From Capsicum annuum (taxonomy: Eukaryota > Streptophyta > Magnoliopsida > Solanales > Solanaceae), in assembly GCF_002878395.1 (NCBI RefSeq), contig NC_061116.1, positions 118,323,210-118,387,209 of the forward strand: DNA of 64,000 nucleotides. Direction: 5' to 3'. The notes below the pieces were generated by a model that was not told the origin of the DNA, made no database searches, and saw only the letters and a list, made by a program, of their open reading frames with translations. Below are positions 11,721 to 23,313 of this stretch, piece by piece. How positions within the stretch are numbered: the first letter of the stretch is position 1; every line of letters begins with the position of its first letter. Made by a program: the position numbers and the translations under genes.

Positions 11721-12760
11721 TACCCTTCTCCATCAAAACATAACCCAAACCAATTCTGGAAGCATCAAAGTAAACAACCAACCCATATGAACGAAAGGAA
11801 ATGTCAAGACTAGGGCTGAGGTGAGTCGAGTCTTCAACTCCTGAAAAATCTTCTCACAGGAATCTAAATATTGAAACTTTACTTTTTTTCTGAGTCAATA
11901 TGGACATGGGGGATGCATAGACAAAAACCCTTCAACAAACCATTGGTAATAGCCAGCCAAACCCAAGAAACTCCTGATATATATTAGAGAAATGGGTTTG
12001 GTCCTATTAGCTAAGATCAGTAAATTTACACTTACTGAATTTGGCACACAATTGATGGGCTCAAAGAGTCTACAACACTATTCTAAGGTGGAATACATGA
12101 TCGTTTTCATTACAAGAATAGACAAGGATATCATCTATAAAGAATATGATGAACAAGTCTAAGTACTATTTCAATACTCGGTTCATCAAGTCCATATAGG
12201 CTGCCGGGGAATCTGTAAGACCAAAAGATACGACTAAAAACTCAAAGTGACCATACCGAGTTCAAAAAGCTATTTTCGGAATGACACATTCTCTTACTCT
12301 GAGTTAATGATAGCCGAATTTGAGGTCTAATTTAGAAAAGTAACTGGCACCGTAAAGTTGGTAGAACAAGTCATCTATTCTAGGAAGTGGGTATTTTACT
12401 TGATTGTGACTTTTTTCAACTGACAGTAGTCGATGCATATCCTAAGAGAACTATCTTTCTTATATATGAATAGGACTAGTGCACCCCATAGGGAGATGCT
12501 GGGCCTGATTGATCCCTTATTTAGGAGGTCTTTAAACTTTTCTTTTAGTTCTTTGAGTTCAGTTGAAGCCATTCTATATGTTAGAGTGGAGATGGGCTGG
12601 GTATCTGGGAGAAAGTCTATCCCAAAGGTTATTTCCCTTTCGAGAGAAACTCTGGGAAGATCTTTGGGAAACACCTATGGAACGTCCCTTGCTACTTTAA
12701 CTAACTGAAGATTGGGCATCGCAGAACTAAAGTCTTTGACCCGCACAAGATGATAGACAC
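11721..12760 (-). pseudogene. pol: F1 copy B reverse transcriptase
   Basis: The N-terminal part is open at 12396-12674 ([19 protein letters not shown], then [14 protein letters not shown] and [10 protein letters not shown]). The active site reads Phe-Phe-Ile-Asp-Asp, with the Asp pair at 12130-12135. Frameshifts and stops lie between these parts, for example in the finger and palm region 12200-12400, so no functional enzyme is encoded. Confidence 0.83.
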
Positions 12761-13220
12761 ATCCCTTGGATATCATTTATTTTGCTCTAAAGTATGAAAC
12801 AAGATGAACCCTAGGTGCTGTGGTACTACCCCTCCACTCAAGGACTAGTTCATTTAGGAACTAGAAGTAGACAATTCTATTTCTACAATCAACTGAATTA
12901 TAGCATGAATGAAGACAATCTGTGCCAAGAATAGCGTTAAAATTAGTCATATCTTGTTCTATAAGGTATACTGATGTGACTTTTTGAGACACTATAACTG
13001 GGCAGTTTTGGTATAACCACTTTGCTATGATAGACTTACCCACTGAGGTATATACTGAGAAAGGTTCTATTAATATTTTGGGACTAACTTTGAAGTTGAA
13101 CATTGTATATGGAGTTACAAAAGAAAGAGAAGCTCCAGGGTCAAGCAAAGCATAAATATGTAAATGAAAGACTTGCAGCATACCAATAACCACATCTGGA
13201 GAACTTTCTTGATCCTTTCG
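12761..13220 (-). pseudogene. pol: F1 copy B retropepsin-like protease
   Basis: A 110-codon open frame (12861-13193) carries the catalytic motif YALLDPGASLSFVTPY, with the Asp codon at 13140-13142, and the second conserved segment NAILGTDCLH followed by DCRNRIV. It is the best kept protease in the window. It lies between gag and RT in the expected order but is separated from both by frame breaks. Confidence 0.82.
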
Positions 13221-14512
13221 GGACTAGTGTGCATAGAGCCTATTTAGGCACTACCCACTTGTGGAGAAGCAACACCATGCTGAGATAGGTGACCAAAATA
13301 AATTGATGAATGATTGTGCTGACTCTGTGGACCTTCCTGCAGATATTCTTTGATTCTATGACCTGGATTTCCACACCCAAAATATACGTTGCTACAAGCT
13401 CTGCATATACCTACATATTTCCTACTATATTTCTAGCAAAGAGGATTTATTCAAGCAGTATTCACACTACCCTGAGACTTAGNNNNNNNNNNNNNNNNNN
13501 NNNNNNNNNNNNNNNNNNNNNNNNNNNNNNNNNNNNNNNNNNNNNNNNNNNNNNNNNNNNNNNNNNNNNNNNNNNNNNNNNNTTCAAGCAGTATTCACAC
13601 TACCCTGAGACTTAGAGCCTGATGCCCTAACCTTGTTTTCATTCCTGAATTTGGAAATTGGTGCATTAGCTGAAAATAGAGCCAGTACTTAAGATTTCAG
13701 GTGGAACTAAGGAAGTTTACCACTCTCTGACTTTGACTGAGTGAAATTAAAGCTATATGTCCTAGGCCTCTTGTTCTCCCTCTCTCTCCTTAATCTTTTC
13801 CTCCTGTATCTATTCTGCATGGACCATAAGCCTAGAAGTATCTATTTCCTTAATCAGCATCACGGTCCTATAATTCTTGACCATGCTATCAGATACCCTA
13901 GACATAAACTTGCTCATTCTTGACCCGTTGTTAGCTACTACACGAGGAGCATACCTGGCCAGCTTAGTAAACTTAAGGGAATACCCTTTGACACTCATGC
14001 TGTCTTATTTTAGATTAATATAATCTAACACCTTAGCCTCCCTCAACTCCAATTGGAAGAATCTATCTAAGAAGGAAGTATAAAACTTCTCCCACTCTAC
14101 AGGTCCAACATCTGTGCCCTTATCCACTTTTCACTACTTAAACCAAGTATGAGCCACATCTTGTAACTAGTAAGCAGCTAGTTCAGCACTCTCACTGAGA
14201 GTCACCCCCGTAATATCTATTATGTTCTGCACCATGTCTAGGAATTCCTGTAGGTCCTCTTTAGAGTTAGATCCCAAAAATGAAGGTGGATTCATTTAGG
14301 TGAAGTCATGAATCTAGGCTACAGCAGTATTGGCCACTGGCTTGACCTGAACAGTAGCTGGCTGCACATTTTGGGTGCTACAGAGTGAGCTAGATGGTGA
14401 ATGCAACTCTAAACTCTGCAAGAGAAACATGTTCATTTAGGGGATCTTCCTGAATGGGAGGAGGTGCTGGAAGACTTTTAATTCTTCTCTCGTTAGTCTT
14501 TTTTTTAGGCAT
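13221..14512 (-). pseudogene. gag: F1 copy B gag, broken and containing an assembly gap
   Basis: The start codon at 14510-14512 opens Met-Pro-Lys-Lys-Lys, comparable with Met-Pro-Pro-Lys-Arg in other copies. The frame then runs into many stops. The zinc-knuckle region (about 13330-13440) keeps GICRACSNVYFGCGNPGHR-like residues, with some Cys lost. The 100-N gap lies just upstream of the knuckles, and identical 33-base ends suggest that no gag sequence is really missing. Confidence 0.75.
13483..13582. other. Assembly gap of exactly 100 N
   Basis: A run of 100 unknown bases, a common placeholder size. The 33 bases before it (13450-13482) and the 33 after it (13583-13615) are identical, so the two contigs appear to overlap end to end. 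Confidence 0.97.
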
Positions 14513-14718
14513 ATTCTATATACAGAAGGAAAAGTTGAATTAGATAGAGAGTTTAACTTGGTCTCCTACTCATTCGCATTGTATGGACACTGAAAGAAGG
14601 AAAACATTTCCTAAAATATCTTGTAGCCTCTTGCCCATAGTGTGGTGGGCTTTACGCACATCCACAACACTCTACTCAACACGATTTTTATACTCCCTAG
14701 GACACTTTAAAACATTAG

Positions 14719-14730
14719 GCTCTGATACCA
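14719..14730 (-). other. F1 copy B primer binding site
   Basis: On the minus strand this reads TGGTATCAGAGC-type sequence (TGGTATCAGAGCC) directly beside the LTR at 14731. The leader 14513-14718 joins it to gag. Confidence 0.9.
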
Positions 14731-16862
14731 TATTTATAACGACCTGGGAGTACACCCAAGATACCACATGGTGCTTACAGTCCCATGAGACCATAAGCTA
14801 ACCCATGAGTTGGTACCTACTATGAGTATTTAATAAAATTGATAAACAACATATTTAGAATTTTGACTAAAATGCCATAAGGTTTTAATAACTAAAATTA
14901 ATGCCGAATCATGGTTTAAAACATCTGGAAACATACTAATAAGACAACTGACAATCACAACCTAAAACTGACCAACTGTCTATACTAGTCTGAAAGCCTC
15001 TAAACCATCTGACATTAGAGTTGGTGGGACAAGCCCCCAACTAACTCAAACTGACTAAGTAATTGAACTACTGATATAACTGAACATAAGTTAACTCATC
15101 CTCAAAGGAAGAGGACTCACCACGGCTGCTGATGCTGATGCTATGAAAATTTTAAGTACAATCGGTGATTCGAGTGTCTGAATCTATGATATAAGACATC
15201 ACGGCACAAGAAAAGAGTATGTGGTTAGCTCTTTCGAATGTACTAGTATACTAAATGAGATGTGGCTAAGATGCACGAGTTCATGTTCTTGAGTAATAAC
15301 TAACTAAATATAAAGCATGAGGCACTGAGTAACAATGCATAAAAACTATAAAGACTGCAAATGCATGACCATGAATAAAACATGTACTAAAGTAGTTGGT
15401 AAACTAAGATACTGAAATATAATAGTTAATTAATAGGTAAGATACATGTTATGGTTAAATAAGATTGAGTTGAATTCTGAACTGAGTGTTGAAACTAAAA
15501 TGTGGGAGCTTTTATCTAACTGACATTCCCCAATATAGACTGGTTATAACAATGGCTGGGTCAACCCTAATCTGGTAGGAAGACTCATGATATATATATA
15601 TATATATATGTCAACCCTAGACTAGCAGTATGACATATTAACCTACACTGGATACGTTGTTTTGCAACTCAAGGATTGCTACTTAGGGTCACCTCTAAAC
15701 TGGCATAAATTCTCCCATCCCTGGGTTCGCTTGGTGCTGAATCCTACTCCCAACTAAACTGACACTGAGCACTAAAATGGGTTAGGCTTGACTACACTCA
15801 TAGTGACCTTGTTAACTGATTGAGAACAACTTCACATGATTCGACCGGGACTTTTCCATGAATACTGTAAACTAGGTAAACAACAAGATTTCAGGTATCA
15901 TAACCCCCAGGACTTGATATCATTAAGAATAGGACCATAACATAAATTTTAAAACATAACAAAAAGTCACAATTCAACTTTTACTCATTTAGTCATTTTA
16001 TCAAACACTTGGAAGGCATAACCTTGTACATGGGAATGATCAACATGCAGACATCTTATGACTTCAACAATGAGTTCACAATTTAGGGGATTCAATATGA
16101 CACTTATATCAACCAACGCACACATTAGTTTATTTTACATAAAATTCACACATTCATAACTTACCACGCAAATTACAACGCATACATGGACATAATATGA
16201 TCTAAGTCAAGAAAATACATTACTCAAGCTTTGAAAGAGGTTCTTCAACTCCAAGGGTTGGAACGGACCAAAGGATGAACACTTAACATACCTCAATTGA
16301 AGAATTCGTGAGGGTTCTTGGTGGTTTCATTGAAACTTAAGCTTGAATCTTGAAGAGCTAGGGTTTATTCTTGAGAGAGAATAACTTTAGATTGAGAGAT
16401 TTTGAGAAAAAGATGACTAAATATGCTATTTGGGGCTTCAATACCATGTTATGGACCTATTAGGTGAAGGAAAAATGAAAATGCGGAACAAAATTAAAGA
16501 CAATGCACAAACCGAAATGGGCAGGGCGCCGCGGTAGAATCCCCAGCACTGAACTAGGTAGTGCACCGTGGGATCACCCTCCACTGCTTCTTTGGAAGTC
16601 CAAACATGCCCTTATGCTTGTTTAGAAATTCTGAAACTTACCTGAGATGTACTATTGACTTCTCCAATCATAAATTAACTTAAAAACTAACTTTCCGATA
16701 TCAAAAAGGTCAAGAATAAATACATCAAAGTTTGAAGGCTTTATAAATTACTAGGCTTTATAAATTACTAAGTCCTAACACTTAGTAAAACATTTAAGTC
16801 TTTGACCCTTTTTATATGCAAGACTGTGCTAAAATGAGCTTAGGATCTTATGGGGTCTTACA
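14731..16862 (-). repeat. F1 copy B 5' LTR
   Basis: Length 2132 bases, colinear with the LTR at 7461-9663, apart from small deletions near 15540. The low terminus reads TA instead of TG; the high end keeps GGGGTCTTACA. Confidence 0.88.
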
Positions 16863-16985
16863 CGCTGAGGCATCTCCATGGGTATCAGAGTCTTTGATGG
16901 AATGTAGTTGTATCATTTATTATCTTAATTAGTATTTATACTTTAGGATATACTTATAAAAGGTTGTGGATAGTTGGCTTATAAC
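16863..16985. other. Short flank between F1 and F3
   Basis: It contains GGTATCAGAGTC (16880-16891), which resembles a plus-strand initiator-Met PBS, but nothing else identifies an element. It ends in ATAAC, the left target duplication of F3, so 16985 was once joined to 21737. Confidence 0.4.
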
Positions 16986-18530
16986 TGTAACGTCCCAAAA
17001 TAACCCCAAGGTATGACTGGCTCCCAACAACACCACTTACTGGAAGAACCAATTTTCTATAGTTTTAAAATATCTAGGAACACTGAGATGAAAACATAGA
17101 CAACTCCACATGTAAGAAATAATTACTAATGCAGGGTAATTTTCGAACAAGACACTGCATAGCAATTTATGAAAACGAAAATCATTTAGACTACAATTCT
17201 CTAACCCAAGTCCCACACAAAGTTCATAAAGCATCTAAATAGAGTTACATTAGTTCAACCTTTAGGTAAACAAACACAACGAAAGGAAACATAAGCTAAA
17301 AATAACTAAAGAAGAATGATAGTCTTCACGAACAATGTGAAGGCTCATTTTAGTGACAGAATCGACACATAAAAATAGTCAGCCACGACCCTCCCTCTCT
17401 GCAATTGTATCTGCACATATGCAAGTAAGGAGTGATCTATATAAATATAACCTAGTAAGATCCTTGACCCGCTACTTTAATACCCCTGGAATAAGTATTA
17501 GAAAATATAAAATACACAAATAATATGTACATAATATCTCCCATAAAGTAATGTCAATAATATATAAAGAGTGTTCAAAAATTCCACCCTATATCTAAAA
17601 TCAATCCACACTCATGATTTGTCATAAACGGCACTGAAGGATCGGCCTAGAACCCCGGCAAGTCTATGGCAACATATATAATGCCCCATAAAGTCTACTA
17701 CGTCTACAAGCCCCTAACATATTATAGCTGCATAATTAATTCCCCTAATAAATTACGGTAGCATAAGTAATGCCCCTAACATATTACGACAGCATAAGTA
17801 ATGCCCCTAACATATTACGGCAGCTACGTATGACCCTAGAGACTATAATGGCAGCGACGAAAAAATATGTTCAGCACCCCTACATAACCTCACTTATTAT
17901 ATCTAAACAACTCTCACCAAACTTTTCAAATACATATTCACAAATAATCAATACCACCGATTCTACCAAGTCGCACGTTTGTTCCAACACATGGACTAGG
18001 CAGAAAAATATAATTTTTATAAAGAAAATTTAAAAAGCAAGCATCAAAGCTTAAAGTCTCACTTACCTCACCAACGACCATTTCCATAACCTCACTATGC
18101 ATAGAACGCCAGCCAAATATCCTTCAATGGCTTTAATCTATGAAAAAATATTAAATAACGATATCAATTATATTATTCGGGGTCAGATTCCAATATCCTT
18201 ACTTTTCAAGGTTAATACTAAACCTTAATATCTCGCATCATTATCCATGAATTAAGGATAATTTAATAGGGGAAGGCTTCCAAAACAAAAATTTCAACAT
18301 AATAACCAATGATTTCTAACCTATAATGTCAATAACTTCACTATTTAAATTTCTACCCTTAAGAAGCTATTCCAATTCCAACCATTTCTCTCATTACTAA
18401 TCAATTATTGCCTTAACATTATTGTTTCACTTACAATGACAAAGAATGGTTGGATTGATTAGATTCTACCCTTACAGTAATCAAGTTCTACCTTTACAGT
18501 AACAAAGAATGTTACAAACAACGCTTTATT
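16986..18530 (-). repeat. F3 3' LTR, missing its U3 end
   Basis: It aligns with 19852 to about 21366; the remaining 365 bases of the partner, which hold the TATA box, are absent. By eye about 17 of the first 100 aligned bases differ from the partner. Confidence 0.85.
17711..17834. repeat. 31-base tandem repeat, four copies
   Basis: Units start at 17711, 17742, 17773 and 17804 with the core CCCCTAACATATTACG. The period is exactly 31. The partner LTR has three units (20583-20675). Confidence 0.93.
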
Positions 18531-18539
18531 TCTCTGTAT

Positions 18540-19661
18540 CTGCTGTGTTGTCCCTGTCTAGCTGGAGAACTATTCCTTGATGATTGCTACCGACTCTGAT
18601 TTCGTAGGCCTAGGCTAACCATGATCAAAACCACTCTTTCTCCAAGATAGAGCACCACTAAACCCACCAAAGTTATGTGCCTTCTTGTTTTCTCAATTAA
18701 TTTTTTCCATCTCATAATAGAACTCATAACGGAGAGCAGTGTCAAATACTTTAGAATCGGATCCATTACACATATTGCATATCATTGGAAAATGATAACT
18801 AGCATCAAGTACATCCACAAATCGCCTTACTTTCTCCCTCTAATTTGCAACAAAAGTGGAACATACCTAGACAACTCAGTAAACTTAGCTTCGTACTCAG
18901 TGGCGGTCATAGATCCCTATCATGACTTATTAAACTGGTTTCTTATGTCATCTTATTTGCTTAAGGGAATAAATCTGTCAAAAAACATAGCTAGAAACTT
19001 TGACCAAGTGATCGGTGGTAGCCCTGCTTGTCTTTCCCTCAAAAAGGAAGTCACCATGCCTTAGGAGACCCTGAGAATAAAAAAGTGGCAAATTCTATGC
19101 CATGAGTCTTTTTCAGTCCCAAAGTAGTCAGTATCTTCTCACAGCAATCCAGAAATTTTTGAGTCTCCATAGAAGATTATGTAGCATCAAACTTTGGTGG
19201 CTTAAGATCCATGAAATTCTTCAGATCCATGGGTTACCCTAAAGCTGCAATCAAATGATCCGTGGGTAGAGGTACCTAAGAGGTTGCAATATTCAACTAA
19301 AATTGTGCTTGTGTATGTGAAGTAGCCTGAGGAGTGGGAGTTCGACCCTAATTAAGCACTAATGCCTTAAGTACATTCAACATTCTTTCCACTGCATCTG
19401 TAGGAAATGTAATAGTAGGTGCACCAAGTCGCACTGCAGTTGGAGCATCTCGATAAACCTGGTCCTGTGCTTGCTCGAAATCCACAACATAGGGCTGGCC
19501 CCCATTCCCGCTCTAGGCTGAGCATCGGTATGCATCCTAGTTTCAGGACTAGTTGGATGAGACTTAACTTGACCACGACCACGCGTAGGATCCTGTCCAG
19601 CACCACGTCCAACAGGTGCATTAGATCAACTAGCAAAGGAAGAACTACATCTGTTAACCAT
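18540..19661 (-). pseudogene. gag: F3 gag remnant
   Basis: The start codon at 19659-19661 opens Met-Val-Asn-Arg-Cys-Ser-Ser. Further on, a GRGAGQDPTRGRGQ-like basic N-terminal stretch can be read, then segments recognisable as Gag core (Lys-Phe-Asp region near 19170-19200; Tyr-Glu-Ala-Lys-Phe near 18880-18905). Stops and frameshifts are frequent. The coding remnant ends at the deletion junction with the truncated 3' LTR near 18530. The 129-codon plus-strand ORF over 18675-19064 is antisense to it and not a gene. Confidence 0.65.
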
Positions 19662-19835
19662 CTGCGAAACAATATTTAAATGTTAGACTTAATTCAACTC
19701 AACGCACGAATAATGAATAAAAAGGGGAAACTTTCTAGATGTTCTATAGACTCAAGTTCAAAAGTGTGGGTGCCTACATACCCCTGAACAAGAATCTACT
19801 AAACATTGCTCTATGACCCGAGACCTGAAGCCTAT

Positions 19836-19847
19836 GCTCCAATACCA
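19836..19847 (-). other. F3 primer binding site
   Basis: On the minus strand this reads TGGTATTGGAGC, 10 of 12 bases of the initiator-Met PBS, four bases from the LTR end. Confidence 0.8.
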
Positions 19848-20582
19848 ACTTTGTCACATCCCAAAATAAGCCCTAGGCATGACTGGCTCCCGACAATACC
19901 ACTTTCCAAAAGAACCAACTTTCTATACATTCAAAATATCTAGAAACATTGAGATGAAAATATATACAACTCCATATGCAAGAAATAATCCTTAACGCAG
20001 GGTAATTATCCAACAAGATACCACATAGTGATTTATGAAAATGACAATCATTTAGATAACAAATCTCTAACCTAAGTCCTACATGAAGTTCATGGAGCGT
20101 CTAAACAGAGTTACATGAGTTCAACCTTTGGGCATACAAATCCAACAAAAGGAAACATAAGCTTAAAATAACTAAAGATGAATGATAGCCGTCATGAACA
20201 ATGTGAAGGCTCACCTTTGTGGTAGAATCCACATGTAAAGATAGTCAGCCACGAGCCTCTCTCTTTGCAACTGTATATGCACGTATGCAAGTAAAGAGTG
20301 AGCTATATAAATATAACCCAGTAAGATGCTCGACCCGCTACTTTAATACCCCTAAAAAATTATTAGAAAATACAAAATACATAAATAATATGTACATAAT
20401 ATCTGTCATAAAGTAATTTCAATAAGATCAATAGGAAGTTAAAAAATATCACCCTATATCTCAACTCAATCCACACTCACGACTTTTCATACACGATAGT
20501 GAAGGTTATCATCCTAGCACCCCAACAAGTCCACTGCAGTATATAAATGCCCAAAAAAGTCTACAACAACAGTATGTACAAG

Positions 20583-20675
20583 CCCCTAACATATTACGGC
20601 AACATAATTAATGCCCCTAACATATTACGACAACATAAGTAATGCCCCTAACATATTACAACAGTTATGTATGCC
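20583..20675. repeat. 31-base tandem repeat, three copies
   Basis: Units start at 20583, 20614 and 20645 with the same core as the four-copy array in the other F3 LTR. Confidence 0.93.
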
Positions 20676-21592
20676 CCTAGAGACTATAACAACAACGACA
20701 AAAAAATATGTTCAGCACCCCTACATCACCTCACTTATTATAAGCAAAGAACTCTTACCAAACTTTACAAATACGTATCTACAAATAATCAATACCACAG
20801 ATTCTACCAAGTCACACGTTTGTTCCGACACATGAACTAGGCAGAAAACATAATTTTTATAAAGAAAATTTGAAAAGCAAGCATCAAAGCTTAAAGTCTC
20901 ACTTACCATGCTAATGAAAAGTTCCATAACCTCACTATGCATAGAACGCCAAGCAAATAACCTTTAATGGCTTCAATCTATGAAAAATATTAAATAACGA
21001 TATCAATTATATTATTCGGGGTCAGAATCTAATATCCTTACTATTCAAGGTTAATGCTAAACCTTAATATATCACATGATTATCCATGAATTAAGGATAA
21101 TTTAATAGGGGAAGGCTACTAAAACAAAAATTGCAGCATAATAACCAATGATTTCTAACCCATAATGTCAATAACTTCACTATTTAAATTTCTACCCTTA
21201 AGAAGCGATTCCAATGCCAATTATTTCTCTGATCACTAATCAATTATTTCCTTCACATTATGTTTCCCTTACAGTAACAGAAAATGGTTGGATTTATTAG
21301 AATCTACCCTTACAGTAATCAATTTCTACCCTTATAGTAACAAAGAACGTTACAAATAACACTTTATGAATATCTCAAACATATGCACATATATTAGTTA
21401 CTGCAACAGCAGACTATTACCACTATGAAGAAGATCAAACATACATTATTTACTACTTTGCCAAAACTACAAACAAATTAATACCTTATCACTTCACAAA
21501 GATGCCTGCCAAAATCGTGTAGATACTCTCTGTTTATCTTTTTTTTCTTTTGGTATTCTGTTTTGCTTTTTGTTTTTCCCGGGATAAAAGAT

Positions 21593-21605
21593 CATATATA
21601 TAACC
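21593..21605 (-). promoter_or_regulatory. TATA box of the F3 5' LTR
   Basis: On the minus strand it reads GGTTATATATATG, about 130 bases inside the 5' end of the LTR. The other F3 LTR has lost this segment. Confidence 0.6.
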
Positions 21606-21736
21606 CTAGTACCATGAAACTAAAAAAGGCTCTTGACTTGTTCGCTTTTAATTCCTTAATTAATATTAATAATTGGTTATAATTACCAATTATTTCTTCA
21701 TTACAAAGGAAATAATTAGTTGGCTATTACAATAAC

Positions 21737-23313
21737 CTTGAATAAATTGATAGTACCTATTTTAGTATTTGAATACTGTTTAATCAACTTTATTGTGATG
21801 AGTGGGCCTTAGTAACCTTTTAGGAGATAATTATGTTATTATTGTTAGTGATGGAATAATTGAGTTTTAGAGAATACTTAGAGTATAAATGGACTTGCAA
21901 TCATTGATTTAGTTTCACTTATTAGGGAACATAATTAACTAGCATAGTTTACTTTTATATTTTAGTCTATTGACACACGCTTTATATGTCTTGAATGGAT
22001 TATCATCTTCATAATTATCAATTGTGACCACTACATCCTTATTTCATACATGCATAATCATGAGACATGGGTACCATTAAGAAACACATATTCTAAAAGA
22101 AAGTGAGAAACCTTTAAAAATGCCTAGACTAAAGGATATATCGATCGATTTTATTGAGATATGAGAAATATATTATAAACTTTGATTTGTTAACATTATC
22201 CAAAGAGGTGTATTTAGATTATGAGAAAGTATATAGGTTGCGAACCTCCATAGCTCTCATCTAAGGAGTGTTATGGCTCGGTGGGTGTATACAAAAAGTT
22301 ATGAGATATATTTCAATCATTCATCATCATCCCATCATCATCACTGTATTACATTGCATGAATTATATTTTATGAAATTTCATTGGTATGTCTTGATAAT
22401 GAGTTTGAATATTTACTTTTGTATTAAATTACTTCGATTGAACCTTATTTGTTATATCATGTATTTTGTGTTCATTTCACTAAATAACATCATGCTATAC
22501 TACCTAGTGTTTAATTTGGGAGTTCATACATTCATGAGATGTGAGATAGGGTAATGGCTTGATTAATGAGACTTGCACTGTTGTTCCTCTTGGTAGCATC
22601 AAATTATTGGTCGAATATGATAATTGAGTCGTATATACTGTGCTAGTGATTTTCCCTTCTAATGACTTCTTTTTACTTACTGATCATAAAAATTACTAGT
22701 GTTGACTTTAGACCTATGTTCCCACCCTGTAAATTAATTATCTTATGACTATTCTGTTGGGTTACCTTGATGGAATAAAGTGGCATATTTTTCAGTTATA
22801 GATCTATTAGGGAAACCTTTGGTAGTTGGGGTAGTGATTCTCAGTATCACTTTGGATTAGAATCCATTATCGATGATACTTGTTGACTACATGTGTCCCA
22901 CACTCACCCTTGCATTTTATTTGTTTTTTTTTCTTATTTTTTACACTCATGCAAGTATTGGTTTGATTAGTGGATTGTAAATTACGTTCCTTTAGCGTTG
23001 GAGTTGTGAAGATTGCGGTAATAACTACTATACTTCGAATTTACTCAAATCTCTCTACTTTTATGTTATGCTTTCTTCATATTTAAGATACATTAGTCTA
23101 TTATTATGCTGAACTATAGGCTTCTATTAGTGACAACTATACCTAGGATATACTTTGATACTTGTATTTGTTTGTATAAATATTTTAAAATTATATTTAT
23201 GCTCCTTTTTCTACTTTTTTTCCATAAATTATTGAGTTTTAGATTGGGACAGGCTTGCTTTTTTGTAGGATATGACAAGTTCCATCATGTACCTATTTTA
23301 TATCATGAATAAT
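21737..23313 (+). repeat. Probable plus-strand gypsy LTR (left boundary unknown)
   Basis: AT-rich DNA without coding potential, directly before a degraded plus-strand PBS (23314). Phrases such as ATGGCTCGGTGGGTGTATAC (22272-22291) are of a kind found in gypsy LTRs. F3 is inserted upstream at 21731/21737, so part of the LTR could continue at 16863-16985. No partner LTR is in the window. The 93-codon ORF at 22273-22554 has no recognisable protein features. Confidence 0.4.

Larger units (their letters stand above)
2613..16862 (-). mobile_element. F1: tandem Del/Tekay-type gypsy array (three LTRs, two internal regions)
   Basis: Three related LTRs begin at 2613, 7461 and 14731. The central LTR has a PBS on its low side (7449-7460) and a polypurine tract on its high side (9664-9678), so it is the 5' LTR of copy A (2613-9663) and the 3' LTR of copy B (7461-16862). 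On the minus strand the order is LTR, PBS, leader, gag, protease, RT, RNase H, integrase, chromodomain, PPT, LTR, as in Del/Tekay chromoviruses. Copy A lacks integrase, chromodomain, PPT and the U3 end of its 3' LTR. The five bases flanking the array (2608-2612 GTCCT and 16863-16867 CGCTG) do not match, so no target duplication survives. Unequal recombination between LTRs is the simplest origin. Confidence 0.88.
16986..21731 (-). mobile_element. F3: gypsy-type LTR element lacking all of pol
   Basis: The element is bounded by TG...CA termini and a perfect five-base target duplication, ATAAC at 16981-16985 and 21732-21736. On the minus strand it has a 5' LTR (19852-21731), a PBS, a gag remnant and a 3' LTR (16986-about 18530) that stops about 365 bases short. 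No protease, RT, RNase H, integrase or PPT is present. A single deletion from gag into the U3 end of the 3' LTR explains this, and the intact target duplication shows that it occurred after insertion or did not affect the ends. Gag style and PBS indicate a chromovirus relative. Confidence 0.87.
19852..21731 (-). repeat. F3 5' LTR, complete
   Basis: Length 1880 bases, TGTCACATCCC at the low terminus and GGCTATTACA at the high terminus, followed by the ATAAC duplication. It contains the three-unit 31-base repeat and the LTR promoter. Confidence 0.88.

Noticed and set aside
17711..17834. CRISPR-like regular repeat
   Set aside because: Units are directly adjacent with no unique spacers and lie in a plant LTR; it is a simple tandem repeat.
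18675..19064. 129-codon plus-strand ORF
   Set aside because: Antisense to the F3 gag remnant; composition is explained by the reverse complement of Gag.
22273..22554. 93-codon plus-strand ORF as a host membrane protein
   Set aside because: Hydrophobic character comes from AT-rich codons. It sits in LTR-like DNA with no start context, no homologous copy and no conserved motif.
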